The notes under the pieces: generated by a model
The model's database searches: none
What the model saw: only the letters and a program-made list of their open reading frames with translations
What the model was told of the DNA's origin: nothing
Part shown: positions 26,605 to 35,991 of the stretch, in pieces
How the letters are laid out: every line of letters starts with the position of its first letter
Numbering within the stretch: position 1 is the first letter of the stretch
From: Pseudofrankia sp. DC12
GTDB lineage: Bacteria; Actinomycetota; Actinomycetes; Frankiales; Frankiaceae
Assembly: GCF_000966285.1 (NCBI RefSeq)
Contig: NZ_KQ031391.1
Location: 6,572,430-6,636,429, forward strand
Direction of reading: 5' to 3'
DNA length: 64,000 nt
Made by a program: the position numbers and the translations under genes

Positions 26605-27099
26605 GTGCCCACTCCCGACGCCCCTGTCCCGCTCTCCGTCCTCGACCTGGTTCCGCTGGTCTCCGGCTCGACTCCGGCCGAGGCCCTGCGCAACTGTCTG
26701 GATCTGGCCCGCGAGCGGCTGCGGCTGCGTGAGTCCGGCGGCAGGATCTACGACCTCGACGTCGTCGGGCGCCCGGACACGTTCCCTGGGGCCGGCGGCG
26801 CGGTGCGGGCCTTCGTCGTGCTGGTCCCGGGCGACGGCGAGCTGCTGCTGGAGAACATCGCCGTCGACCCGGCCGAGCAGGGCCGCGGCCTCGGCCGGCT
26901 GCTGCTGGACCTGGCCGAACGGCGAGCCGTGGCCCTCGGCGCCACGTCGGTCTGCCTGTTCACCCACGTCTCGATGACCGAGAACCAGCGGATCTACACC
27001 GCGCGCGGCTACGTCGAGACCGGGCGTCGCGGCGAAGACGGTCTCAAGCGGGTTTTCTACCGCAAACGATTGCTGCCAGGCGACATCGCCCCGCACTAG
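26605..27099 (+). CDS. GNAT acetyltransferase with an N-terminus resembling a luciferase-like monooxygenase
   Basis: 164 residues from GTG 26605, chosen because AAAGGTGG lies seven bases upstream. Residues about 60-164 are a GNAT domain: LLLENIAVDPAEQGRGLGRLLL carries the acetyl-CoA loop Q-x-x-G-x-G/A, and FTHVSMTENQRIYTARGYVETGR is the usual helix-strand end. Residues about 7-36 (PLSVLDLVPLVSGSTPAEAL then RNCLDLAR) instead match the conserved start of LLM-class flavin monooxygenases, including the PLSVLDL and S-x-AEALRN elements. The usual GNAT first helix is missing. This looks like a deletion fusion of two genes. Activity is uncertain. Confidence 0.75.
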   Translation: MPTPDAPVPLSVLDLVPLVSGSTPAEALRNCLDLARERLRLRESGGRIYDLDVVGRPDTFPGAGGAVRAFVVLVPGDGELLLENIAVDPAEQGRGLGRLLLDLAERRAVALGATSVCLFTHVSMTENQRIYTARGYVETGRRGEDGLKRVFYRKRLLPGDIAPH

Positions 27100-27277
27100 G
27101 ATGACCGTGACAGGCGCGGCAACCGGGCGGCGGGGCCCCTGACCGGCTTCGGCTGGCGGCGGGCACCTGCCAGTAACGATCTGACCGGTGGGAATAACGC
27201 CCGCGTCTGGCCGAGAGGACACGGCCCACCCCGCGGCCCCCGGGCCGCGGCCGGCCACAGCTGGCACAGGAGGCGCG

Positions 27278-27424
27278 ATGAAGACGACCCTCGACTGCCC
27301 GTGCGGGACCCGAGTCGTCGGCAAGGACGAGGACGAGCTCGTCGAGAAGACGCAGGCGCACCTGCGCGAGAAGCACCCCGACCTCGACTACGGCCGCGAC
27401 GAGATCCTCTTCATCGCGTTCTAG
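27278..27424 (+). CDS. DUF1059 small protein
   Basis: 48 residues with the DUF1059 pattern: TLDCPCGTRVVGKDEDELVE, then a helix with QAHLREKHPDL, and a short tail. The C-x-C and H-x4-H-like residues suggest metal binding, but no function is established. ATG 27278 has a strong ACAGGAGG ribosome site. It ends four bases before the hydrolase gene, so the two are probably co-transcribed. Confidence 0.8.
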   Translation: MKTTLDCPCGTRVVGKDEDELVEKTQAHLREKHPDLDYGRDEILFIAF

Positions 27425-27428
27425 GCCA

Positions 27429-28355
27429 ATGCCGAGCCTGCGGGCGAGGATGCTAGACACGGTCGCCCTCCCGGTGCTGCGGGGCCGGTCCTGGACGGCG
27501 CGAGACGTCCGGGCCCGGGTGGCGGCGCAGGCGGCGAGCCCGGCGGTGGTCCGGGCGCCGCGGTGGCTGGGCCGGTTCGCTCGGCACACCGTCACGGCTC
27601 ACGCCGGCTGGCCGGTCCACCAGCTGACCCCACCTGCCGGGCCGAGCGTCGGCCCGGCGGGACCGGGCTCGGTCACCGTGCTGTACCTGCACGGCGGCGG
27701 TTACATCGCCGAGCCGGTGCTGTGGCACTGGCTGCTGGTGGCGCGGCTGGCCCGGGACGTCCCGGCGCGGGTGGTCCTGCCGCTGTACCCGCTGGCGGGG
27801 CACAGCAGCGCCGCGGACGTCGTCCCGAGCACGGCAGATCTTCTCGACGAGCTGCTGGGCGAGACACGGGCGGCGGGCGGCCGGCTGGTCGTGATGGGCG
27901 ACTCGGCCGGCGGCGGGCTGGCGCTCGCGTCCGCGCAGGTGGCCCGCGAGCGCGGCCACCGCCAGCCGGACCGGCTGGTGCTGGTCTCCCCGTGGCTTGA
28001 CGTGACGATGACCCACCCGGACCAGCCGGTGATCGCCCGGCGGGACCACATGCTGCGACTGGACGGCCTCGCCGAGGCGGGCCGCCACTACGCCGGGGCG
28101 CTTGACGTGGCCGACCCGCTCGTCAGCCCGCTGAACGGCTCGCTCGCCGGTCTGGCCCCGCTGACCGTGCTGTGCGGCACCCACGACGTCCTGCTGACCG
28201 ACAGCCGGCGCCTCGCCGCCGGCGCCGCCGAGGCTGGCGTGGCGGTCGACTACCACGAGGCGCCCGGCCTCCCGCACTGCTACCCGCTGGCGCCCATCCC
28301 CGAGGCCGCCGCCGCGCGCACGGCCCTCGTCGCTGCCTGCCGCGCCGACCGCTGA
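27429..28355 (+). CDS. Alpha/beta hydrolase, hormone-sensitive-lipase family
   Basis: 308 residues. Family IV esterase hallmarks are present: the oxyanion motif YLHGGGYI (about 84), the nucleophile elbow VMGDSAGGGLALA (Ser near 158), an acid residue in CGTHDVLLTDS (about 255) and the catalytic His in APGLPHCYPL (about 280). It starts five bases after the DUF1059 stop, at an ATG without a strong ribosome site of its own, consistent with coupling. Probable role: cytoplasmic ester hydrolysis of small acyl substrates. Confidence 0.87.
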   Translation: MPSLRARMLDTVALPVLRGRSWTARDVRARVAAQAASPAVVRAPRWLGRFARHTVTAHAGWPVHQLTPPAGPSVGPAGPGSVTVLYLHGGGYIAEPVLWHWLLVARLARDVPARVVLPLYPLAGHSSAADVVPSTADLLDELLGETRAAGGRLVVMGDSAGGGLALASAQVARERGHRQPDRLVLVSPWLDVTMTHPDQPVIARRDHMLRLDGLAEAGRHYAGALDVADPLVSPLNGSLAGLAPLTVLCGTHDVLLTDSRRLAAGAAEAGVAVDYHEAPGLPHCYPLAPIPEAAAARTALVAACRADR

Positions 28356-28631
28356 GCCGCCACGGCGGCGGACCTCCCAGGTGGGCCGCTTGTATCGCCA
28401 CCTGGGTTCGAGATATGAACTTATAGGTGATGATCGGGTGCGGTGCTCGAACGGTTGCCTTCAGGCCGGGCGGGGTGACACGCCGGGTTTAGAACCAGGT
28501 TTCCCTGCCAAGGCCCGGTTGGGCCGACCGCCGGGTGGCTTTCGGCGAGGCCATCTTCGTCGGGCCGGCCTCCACCCGTCCCGCTGACCGTGCCGAGCTC
28601 CCCGGGTCCGCGCTCGTCCAGAGCCCGGAGC

Positions 28632-28983
28632 CGGATCTCCGAGAAGAACCACACGCACTCGACGCTGAACCCGCTGGCGTCCTACCAGAAGCGGTTCACT
28701 CTCGACCAGATCATGAACGATGTCATGATCGCCTACCCGAACACCCGGCCGATGTGCTCGGCGAACTGCGATGGCAGGGCGCCCGTCAACGTCTCCGGCC
28801 GCCTGGAGTCGAAGGGCCACCCGATCGCGGCCACCGGGATCGCCAACGTCTGGGAGATCGCGACCCATCTGCGCGGCGAGGCCGGCGGCCCGCCAGCTGC
28901 CGAACGCCAAGATGGGCCTAGCCCACGTGATCGGCCTCGGGAACGCCTGCGGCGTCCACATCCTCGAGCGCGCCGCCGCCTGA
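28632..28983 (+). pseudogene. Remnant of a thiolase (acetyl-CoA acetyltransferase / SCPx type)
   Basis: Only the C-terminal half is left. SEKNHTHSTLNPLASYQK and MCSANCDG belong to the middle of the protein and are joined by an internal deletion to VNVSGRLESKGHPIAATGIA, the motif with the conserved His. Near 28888 the frame shifts and the end (LPNAKMGLAHVIGLGNACG, with the catalytic Cys region, then HILE) is read in another frame. The 5' part and promoter are gone. The last 66 bp overlap the antisense 3' end of the transporter gene. Confidence 0.85.
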
Positions 28984-29877
28984 CCTGGGCTCCTGCCGCC
29001 CGGGCCGGCGCTCCAGGAGTGCCGGCCCGGGCCCGGCGGCGCGGGCCGGGGAGGTGACCGCGAGCCAGGTGCCGACGGCCATGAAGACGCCGGCCAGGAC
29101 CAGCCCGACGGCGCGGGGGCCGGTGGCGGCGAGGTGCTCGTGGAAGACCATGACCCCCAGTGCCAGGCCGACGACCGGCTCGGTGAGCGTCATCGCGATC
29201 AGCGGTGCGGTCAGCGTGTCCTGGAACGACGCCTGGCTCAGGACGAACCCGGCCGCGCCGAGCAGGGCCAGCGCGTAGAGCGGCCAGCTGGACAGCAGCC
29301 GCCACGGGTCGCTCGCCAGCAGGTCCGTACAGGCCTTGAGCAGCCCGGCCGTCATCCCGAAGATCAGGCCGTTGGCCAGGCCCAGGCAGGTCGCCCGCCG
29401 CGTCGGGGACGCCCCGCGGGCCGCCGCCAGCGCCGCGGCGGCGAGCACGCCGACGATCAGGGCCGGCGGCAGCCACGTCCGCGCGGACGGCGTGAACGCT
29501 CCGCCGCGCGGGTTCGCCGCCAGCAGGAACCCGACGAGCCCGACGGTCGCGAACGCCGCCGCCGCGAGGTCGCGTGGATGGGGGCGGTGCCGGTCCAGCG
29601 CCGCCTCGAACGGGACTGCCAGGAACAGCCCGCCTGTCAGCAGCGGCTCGACCAGCGACAGCGGGCCGAGCGCGAGCGCGGCCGTCTGGGCCGCTACGGC
29701 ACCGCCGTCGCAGATCACGCCGGCCAGCCAGAGCGGCCGACGGGCCAGCCGGATCACCAGCCGTGGGTCCAGCGCGCCGTACCGCGCCTCCTGGCTGGCG
29801 GCGTGGTGCTGCAGCGCCGAGGTGGCGCCGAAGGTGGCCGCCGCCAGCAGTGCCAGCGCGATCGCCGGCCAGCTCAC
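28918..29877 (-). CDS. DMT/EamA-family membrane transporter
   Basis: 319 residues with about nine to ten hydrophobic segments and two EamA-like halves (SWPAIALALLAAATFGATSA; TLTEPVVGLALGVMVFHE near 255). Start GTG 29877 overlaps the stop of the deacetylase gene (GTGA), so translation is coupled. The last 25 or so residues (from about ERRPGRQ) are hydrophilic and are encoded opposite the end of the thiolase remnant, so the original stop was probably lost. It is the last gene of an operon with a glycosyltransferase and a deacetylase. It could flip or export their lipid-linked product, but this is inference. Confidence 0.8.
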   Translation of the reverse strand: MSWPAIALALLAAATFGATSALQHHAASQEARYGALDPRLVIRLARRPLWLAGVICDGGAVAAQTAALALGPLSLVEPLLTGGLFLAVPFEAALDRHRPHPRDLAAAAFATVGLVGFLLAANPRGGAFTPSARTWLPPALIVGVLAAAALAAARGASPTRRATCLGLANGLIFGMTAGLLKACTDLLASDPWRLLSSWPLYALALLGAAGFVLSQASFQDTLTAPLIAMTLTEPVVGLALGVMVFHEHLAATGPRAVGLVLAGVFMAVGTWLAVTSPARAAGPGPALLERRPGRQEPRSGGGALEDVDAAGVPEADHVG

Positions 29878-30671
29878 CCGCGGCCCGTGACAGCGCCCGG
29901 CAGCGCGAAGTGCTCGGCGAGCGGCCCGACCCGCAGCCCCTGATCCGCGCACTGCGCGAGCAGCATCGGCACGGCTCCCAGCGCCGCGTGCCACGACAGC
30001 GGCGCCGACGTGCAGTCGGAGTCGTGCAGCAGCACCGTGCCGCCGCCGGCCAGGTCCTTGCGGATCGTCGCCAGCACCGACTCCGGCGTCGCGCGCGCCT
30101 CCCAGTCCCGGCCCCAGGCCGTCCACAGCACGGGCCGAAGCCCGAGGCGCCGCGCGGCCGCCAGAGAGCCGGCGCTCAGCACGCCGTACGGCGGGCGGAA
30201 GAACACCGGCTGCCGCCCGGTCACGTCGCCGATCAGGTCGCGGGCGCGGGCGATGTCGTCGTAGAGCGCGGCCGGGGTCCGGAACGTCGTGTACCGGTGC
30301 TCCCAGCCGTGCACCGCGACCTCATGGCCGGCGTCGACCAGCTCGCGGCCGGCCTCGGGGGCGTGCATGAGCATCGAACCGAGCAGGAAGAACGTCGCCT
30401 TCGTCCCCGTCGCCGCGAGCGCCGCGATGAAGGCCGGGGTCGACGCCAGGTCCGGCCCGTCGTCGAACGTCAGCGCCACGTGGTCGGCCTTGCCGATGCC
30501 GGCGAGCCCAGGCAGCAGCCGGGCCCGCAGCAGCGGCCAGGACGTCACCGCCGGGCCCGCGTAGCCGGCCGCGACCGCGGCCGCCGCGGCGGCGGCGATC
30601 CCGCCGGCCGCCGCCCGGCGGCCCCTGGCCCGGGTGGCGATCACCGCGGCGGAGCCGGGCTGGCGGCTCAC
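29874..30671 (-). CDS. Polysaccharide deacetylase (NodB domain), probably membrane-anchored
   Basis: 265 residues. An N-terminal Ala-rich hydrophobic segment (about 20-38) is a probable membrane anchor. The NodB domain starts with the metal-binding motif VALTFDDGPD (about 65, Asp-Asp), followed by VHGWEHRYTTF (His-x3-His), FFRPPYGVLS and VLLHDSD, so the catalytic set is complete. It removes N-acetyl or O-acetyl groups from extracytoplasmic sugars. Start GTG 30671 overlaps the glycosyltransferase stop and its own stop overlaps the transporter start, giving a tight three-gene unit. Confidence 0.87.
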   Translation of the reverse strand: MSRQPGSAAVIATRARGRRAAAGGIAAAAAAAVAAGYAGPAVTSWPLLRARLLPGLAGIGKADHVALTFDDGPDLASTPAFIAALAATGTKATFFLLGSMLMHAPEAGRELVDAGHEVAVHGWEHRYTTFRTPAALYDDIARARDLIGDVTGRQPVFFRPPYGVLSAGSLAAARRLGLRPVLWTAWGRDWEARATPESVLATIRKDLAGGGTVLLHDSDCTSAPLSWHAALGAVPMLLAQCADQGLRVGPLAEHFALPGAVTGRG

Positions 30672-32650
30672 GTGTGCCTGGCCAGGGTCGCGGCGCGCAG
30701 CTTCTGGCCGACGATCAGACCGTCGCGCTGGGCCAGCGTGACCGGCAGGCCGCAGTCCGGCGTGGCGGCGCATTCGACGAGCACGACTCCTCCTCGGCCC
30801 AGCGGCGGTATCGGCGCCCCGCCCTGGACGCGCGCGTTGGGCACGACGATTGTCTCGTCCAGGTACGACACGGTCGCCAGGTCGACGGCGTCCAGGTCGC
30901 CGCCGCTCAGGAAGGAGACCGGCCGGGCCCCGCCGAGCCGGTGGATCGCGAACGCGGTGTGCCCGATGGCCGCGCGGCCGTCGACGAGCCCGGTCCGGTA
31001 CGGCCGGCCGCCGCCGGCGTTCACCACCTGCAGCCCGGACGTCGCGACCACCCGGGCGAGGCCCGGGTCGCGGCGGACGAGCCCGGCGTCGATCGCGACG
31101 GCGGCGTGCGCCTCGCGCAGCAGTGCCAGTGTCGCCGGGGTGAGGTCGGTGTGCTCGTCGGGGTGCACGACGATGTAGATCGCCTCCTGGCGGGCCGGGC
31201 GGGCCGAGTCCAGGCCGTGCGCCACCGCGATCGACGTGCCGAAGGTGGCGTTCCAGCCGAGGAAACCTGCCGTCGCGGCGGCGAACGCCGCTCGCCGTGG
31301 CCACCGGCGCCGCGCCTGGGCCCGCGCCGCCCTGGCCCGGGCGAGTGAGGCCGGCCGCTGTGCGGCGTCGTCGTCGATCGCGCGCTCGAGCACGTCGGAC
31401 GGGTCGTCCTGGAACAGCGCGAGCCCCGCGGCCCGCTGCCGGCGTCCTCGCGGCCCGTCGACGAGCCCGGCGAGCGCGGGGCCCAGCTCGGCCGGCCGGC
31501 GGATCCAGGTCGAGACGCCGGCGGCGTGCAGGGCGGCCGCGTTCGCCCTGCCGTGGCCCGGGATCGGCCGGTAGCTGGCGACCGGCAGGCCGCTCGCCAT
31601 CGCCTCCAGCGAGGTCAGCCCGCCGGCGTTCTCGACCAGCACGTCGACGGCGCGCATCAGCCCCGGCATGTCGGACACCCACCCGAGGGGGTGGCCGAGC
31701 CCCGACGCGGCCAGCCGGGCACGCAGCGCCTCGTTCCGGCCGCAGACGATCACCGGGACGGCGGCGCCGGTCGCGACGATCTCCGCCGCCGTGCGTTCCA
31801 CGTCGCCGACACCCCAGGACCCGGCCACCAGCAGCGCGAGCCGGCCGCCCGCGGGCAGCCCGAAGGCCGCCCTGGCCTCGGCCCGGCCGGCCGCCGTGGC
31901 CGGCCCGAACCGCGGGCCGACGACCGGGCCGGTCACCACGACCCCGGCGGCGCCGAGCCCGTGGGCCTGGTCGGCGCTGACCTCGTGCAGCACGTAGTGC
32001 CCGTCGATGCCGGGCGCGACCAGCAGCCGGTGCACCGAGAAGTCGGTCAGGAAGGTGAACGCCGGCACGGGCAGCAGGCGCTTGCGGCGCAGCCTGCCGA
32101 CGAGCTGCCCAGCCAGCGGGTAGGTCGCCAGAACCGCCACGGTGTCGGCCGGCAGCAGGGCCAGCAGCCGGGGACGGAACGGCGCGAGCACCGTCCGGCT
32201 CAGCAGCGAGACCCCGCGGGGCACCGCCGCGACCCAGAAGATCGCGCTGTACACCCAGGGCGCGCGGAACAGCATCGTCTCGTACGCGGTGCGCATCCCG
32301 CTGCCGAGCAGGTGGCCGAGGATGTCCAGGAAGTCGTGGACCTCGACCTCGTAGCCGCGGGCGCGCAGCAGCCGGGCCCATTCCCGGGCGGCGCCGTCGT
32401 GGCCGGCGCCGACGCTGCCGGTGATGACCACGACCCGCCCGCCGGGCGCGATCCCGTCGGCCTTGGGCGAGGCCTGCGCCCGGCTGTCGCCGCCGGGCCG
32501 ACCGAGGCTGGTCGCCGGGCCGGGCGGGCGGTCTCGTCGGGTGCCGGCCGCCGTGGCGAGCCGGGGCGGCGGCGGCTCGGGCGCCCGGCGCCGCGCCGAG
32601 CGCCGGAAATACCTGTTCTTCACGGCTTGGCCGCTCGTGGCGCGACCCAT
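30668..32650 (-). CDS. MGDG-synthase-like glycosyltransferase fused to a degenerate NodB-like domain
   Basis: 660 residues. After a basic tail of about 65 residues, a GT28/MGDG-synthase fold covers about 70-430. VVVITGSVGAGHDGAAREWA is the family's N-terminal nucleotide loop, and VENAGGLTSLEAMASGLPV is the sugar-nucleotide-binding helix. A single hydrophobic segment near 455-475 leads to a C-terminal domain (about 480-660). It has NodB-like order (LTPATLALLREAHAAVAIDA, then VVLVECAA), but the catalytic DD and HxxxH residues are missing. ATG 32650 follows GGAGG by 11 bases. It probably glycosylates a lipid at the membrane. The active deacetylase and a DMT transporter follow with overlapping starts. 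Confidence 0.8.
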   Translation of the reverse strand: MGRATSGQAVKNRYFRRSARRRAPEPPPPRLATAAGTRRDRPPGPATSLGRPGGDSRAQASPKADGIAPGGRVVVITGSVGAGHDGAAREWARLLRARGYEVEVHDFLDILGHLLGSGMRTAYETMLFRAPWVYSAIFWVAAVPRGVSLLSRTVLAPFRPRLLALLPADTVAVLATYPLAGQLVGRLRRKRLLPVPAFTFLTDFSVHRLLVAPGIDGHYVLHEVSADQAHGLGAAGVVVTGPVVGPRFGPATAAGRAEARAAFGLPAGGRLALLVAGSWGVGDVERTAAEIVATGAAVPVIVCGRNEALRARLAASGLGHPLGWVSDMPGLMRAVDVLVENAGGLTSLEAMASGLPVASYRPIPGHGRANAAALHAAGVSTWIRRPAELGPALAGLVDGPRGRRQRAAGLALFQDDPSDVLERAIDDDAAQRPASLARARAARAQARRRWPRRAAFAAATAGFLGWNATFGTSIAVAHGLDSARPARQEAIYIVVHPDEHTDLTPATLALLREAHAAVAIDAGLVRRDPGLARVVATSGLQVVNAGGGRPYRTGLVDGRAAIGHTAFAIHRLGGARPVSFLSGGDLDAVDLATVSYLDETIVVPNARVQGGAPIPPLGRGGVVLVECAATPDCGLPVTLAQRDGLIVGQKLRAATLARHT

Positions 32651-33196
32651 CTCACAGCGAACCTCCACGGAGCTGGCCAATGCGCAATGAGCTGATGTCG
32701 CACTTTAAGCGTGGAAGCGGCGCCGTGGCGACCGGAAGTAGGGCTGAATGTCAAACAGGCGACAAAGCCGGGCTGACGGATCGGCTTGTGGTCATTCGGT
32801 CACCGGGCCCGGCCTGCGTACCAGCCGGTACGTCCCGTGCCTGCGGGTACGGAAGGCTGACGTCGCGGGAGCTTGGCCATCCAGTCCCGGCGGCCCGGCG
32901 ATACCGGCCGTTGTTTCCACCGGTGTGTAGCAGTGGATTCCACTACCGTGTCGAAGAAAGGACATTGTCGCGCCGGTCGGCGACGGCCGGTCTACCGGCG
33001 AGTGGCGAACGGGTGGCGGCCTGGCCACCACGTCGTTTCCCGCGCGGCGCGCGAGCGGCCCGCCTTCGCAGACCTCGCCGGACGTCGGCGCCCGCCAGCC
33101 GCCGCCCGGCGAGACCGAGGCGGACGGCGGGCCACGAGCCGGCGAACACCCCGCCCCGGCCGGGCCGCGGGTCGTGGCGTGGCGCACACTGCCGCC
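32651..33196. other. Intergenic region, 546 bp
   Basis: Divergent promoters for the glycosyltransferase operon and the PHP hydrolase gene must lie here. The part nearest 32690-32960 is less GC-rich. No further gene or clear site was recognised. Confidence 0.45.
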
Positions 33197-35059
33197 ATGT
33201 GCGGGCATCACGGCAACGGCGAACCCTGCCGAGACCTCCGACCGGACGCGGGCCAGAGCGTGGACCACCGGTACCTCGCCGACCGCTACCCCGACGCGCC
33301 GTCCCCCGACGCGGCCGTCCCCGCCGCGGTGCCGGGCACTGTGGCGCCTACCGCCAGCCCGGCCACCAGCACGGCGCCGCCCGAGCCCGCCGGCGCACCC
33401 AGCCGGCGGCGGGTCCTCACCCTCGCCGGGCTCGGCGGCGGGGTGCTGCTCGCGGGCGGCGCGGCGGCGCTGGCGGCCTGCTCGGACGGCGCCAGCGCCG
33501 GGGGCCCCGGGGCGCCCCGCGCCACCGTCACCAGCTTCCCGCCGTCGCGGACGCTCCAGCTCAAGCGCACGATCACCCAGGCGGGCGACTACGTCTACCT
33601 GCCCTTCGACGTCGGCCCCGGCGTCAACCGGGTCGAGGTGTCACTGGCGAAGGCCGACCCGTCCGCCAAGCTCGGTGTCGGGCTGTTCGACCACCGCGGC
33701 CCGGCGTACGGCTCGCCCGGCTTCCGCGGCATCTACGGCGAGGAGCGCTCCGCGTTCTACGTCGCCGCGGACAGCGCCTCGCAGAGCTTCCTGCCGGGGC
33801 CGGTCGAACCGGGCCGCTGGACGGTCATCGTGCCCGTCTTCGGCCTGACCGCCCCGAGCCAGATCACCGTGACGGTCACCCTGTCCGGCGGCCCGGCACC
33901 GGCGCGGGCGTTCACCCCCGGCGCGACGGTCGGCACGGTGCTCGACCGGCCCGGCTGGTACCGCGGTGACCTGCACTGCCACACCCCGGAGTCCTCCGAC
34001 GCCTGGCATCAGCGCACGGCGCTGACCCCGGCGGCCTGGGCCAGGACCTGCCGGCAGCTCGGCCTCGACTTCGCGGCGATGACCGACCACAACGTTGTCT
34101 CGCAGAACCTCTTCCTCGCCCGCGACGCCGGCTCCGACATGCTGCTGATACCGGGGGAGGAGATGACGAACTGGTTCTTCGGCCACGCCACCGTGTCCGG
34201 CATCGACGTCGGCTCCTGGCTGGACTTCCGGCAGAGCCCCGACGGCCAGGCGCTGCCCGAGAACGGCGCCCGCATCGACCGGTTCATCGCCGCCGCGCAC
34301 GAGATGGGCGCCTACGTCGCCGCCGCCCACCCGTCGTTCCCGGGCCTGAAATGGCAGTTCGGCGCCGAGATGGGCCGCCAGTCCGGCCGCACGGCCGGGT
34401 ACGAGCTGTGGACCGGCTCGTACGGCCCCGACGACGAGCAGTCCGTCCAGGCCTGGGACGCCATGCTGCGCAAGGGCTGGCGGGTGTGGGCCAACGGCGG
34501 CAGCGACCTGCACGGCGTCGTCAGCGGTGCCACGCTCGGCTTCCGGGCCGGCACCCCGACCACCGTCGTCTACGCCGAGGCGCTGTCGACCAGGGCGGTG
34601 ATCGGCGCGCTGCGCGCCGGGCGGGCGTTCGTCACCCGCCGGCCGGACGGCGCCGAGTGCTACCTGACGGCGACCCGGCCCGGCCAGGCCGCGGTCGTCG
34701 GCGGCGACGTCTACGGCGCGGCCGGGGACCCGGTCGGCGTCAAGGTCCGGATCCGCCGCGGCGGCGGGATGCGGGCGATCATCCTGACCCAGGCCGGGAC
34801 GCTCTCGACGACCCAGCTGACCGCCGACGACCAGACCCTCGAGGCGACGGTCCCCATTCCGCCGTCCGGCGGCTTCGTGCGCGTCGAGGTCCGCGGCAAC
34901 GGCCACACCTACGCCGACCGCCCCCTGGCCGCCGAGGGCGACATGGAAGCCCTCACCAACCCGATCTTCCTCACCGTCGGCAACCCCCCGACCGGCTACC
35001 GACCGATGACGGCCCCACCGTCCTCCCGGCCCGGCCCCCGCCGAGTGGCCGCTGCCTGA
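33197..35059 (+). CDS. Tat-exported CehA/McbA-family PHP metallohydrolase
   Basis: 620 residues. A twin-arginine signal (SRRRVLTLAGLGGG) is followed by a hydrophobic core and a lipobox-like LAACS (about residue 95), so it is exported folded and probably lipidated. The PHP domain has YRGDLHCHTPESSDA (about 255, metal-binding HCH), MTDHNVVS (about 295), GEEMTNWFFGHATVSG, AAHPSFPG and NGGSDLHG, the usual set of metal ligands. CehA/McbA members hydrolyse phosphoester- or carbamate-type substrates outside the cell. The N-terminal 70 residues before the Tat motif are Pro-rich, so a later start is possible. Confidence 0.85.
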   Translation: MCGHHGNGEPCRDLRPDAGQSVDHRYLADRYPDAPSPDAAVPAAVPGTVAPTASPATSTAPPEPAGAPSRRRVLTLAGLGGGVLLAGGAAALAACSDGASAGGPGAPRATVTSFPPSRTLQLKRTITQAGDYVYLPFDVGPGVNRVEVSLAKADPSAKLGVGLFDHRGPAYGSPGFRGIYGEERSAFYVAADSASQSFLPGPVEPGRWTVIVPVFGLTAPSQITVTVTLSGGPAPARAFTPGATVGTVLDRPGWYRGDLHCHTPESSDAWHQRTALTPAAWARTCRQLGLDFAAMTDHNVVSQNLFLARDAGSDMLLIPGEEMTNWFFGHATVSGIDVGSWLDFRQSPDGQALPENGARIDRFIAAAHEMGAYVAAAHPSFPGLKWQFGAEMGRQSGRTAGYELWTGSYGPDDEQSVQAWDAMLRKGWRVWANGGSDLHGVVSGATLGFRAGTPTTVVYAEALSTRAVIGALRAGRAFVTRRPDGAECYLTATRPGQAAVVGGDVYGAAGDPVGVKVRIRRGGGMRAIILTQAGTLSTTQLTADDQTLEATVPIPPSGGFVRVEVRGNGHTYADRPLAAEGDMEALTNPIFLTVGNPPTGYRPMTAPPSSRPGPRRVAAA

Positions 35060-35091
35060 CCCTCGACGAGCATCGACGAGGTGTTGGAAGG

Positions 35092-35895
35092 CTAAGGCGG
35101 GCCCGAACCGGTCGGCGACGCGTTGTCGCCCGGTGTCTCGTGGACCAGGCGCTCGGGAATCTGGTCCGCCGGCTGTCGCGCCGAGGGGACCGGGCCGTTG
35201 GTGTAGAGGCGGGTGATGACGTCCTCGATGGCGGGCTCGCGGATCGAGAGGTCGACGACCGGGTAGCGGGCGGCGAGCTCGGCGATGAGCGGGGCGGCGC
35301 TCGCGGTGGCCGGGAACGACAGCCACTGGCGGGGGCCGTCAACGCGGACCACCCGGGCGCCCGGCGTGGTGACGGAGACCGGGGGCACGGGGCCGGGGAG
35401 GTCGACGATCAGGGTGCGGTCGCCGCCGAGGCGGTCGCGCAGGGCCGCGAGGTCGCCGTCGAAGCCGAGCCGGCCGTGGTCGATCACGAGCACCCTCCGG
35501 CACAGTTGTTCGATGTCGGCGGTGTCGTGCGTCGTGAGCATGACGGTCGTCCCGTGCTCGAGGTTCGTCTCGGTGAGGAAGGAACGCACGGCCGCCTTCG
35601 AGGCGACGTCGAGCCCGATCGTCGGCTCGTCGAGGTAGACGATGGCGGGATCGTGCAGGAACGCCGCCGTCAGGTCGCCGCGCATCCGCTGCCCGAGCGA
35701 GAGCTGCCGCACCGGCGTGCCCAGGAACGGGCCGAGGTCCAGCAGGTCGACGAACCGGTCGAGGTTGGCGCGGTACCGGTCGGCCGGGACCCGGTAGAGG
35801 TGGCGGACCAGCTCGAAGCTGTCCCGCAGCGGCAGGTCCCACCACAGCGTGGACCGCTGGCCGAACACCACCCCCAGACGCTGTGCCAGTCGCAT
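35092..35895 (-). pseudogene. ABC exporter ATPase, 3' half of an interrupted gene
   Basis: From ATG 35895 the frame encodes LAQRLGVVFGQRSTLWWDLP, the ABC signature LSLGQRMRGDLTAA, Walker B IVYLDEPTIGLD and the switch His TTHDTADIEQL, but no Walker A. The missing 5' half lies beyond the IS element at 37685-37927, and the two join in frame as DPSRQ-R-MRLAQ. The first six or seven codons have lower GC at third positions; from GVVFGQ onward codon use is typical of the host. This composition switch marks a recombination point. It cannot hydrolyse ATP as it stands. Confidence 0.85.
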
Positions 35896-35991
35896 CCTGT
35901 AACGAAAATGGACGTAACGGTGGGCGCGCCAAAGTGACCGCGGCGGCTCTTGGCCGCTGGGTCGTGCGTGGTGGTCAGTGAGCGTGACGGG

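Noticed and set aside
28380-28460. GGTTCGAG and CTCGAAC elements suggesting a tRNA or attachment site
   Set aside because: No cloverleaf could be formed and no acceptor or anticodon arm matches. The 7-bp inverted repeat is too weak alone.
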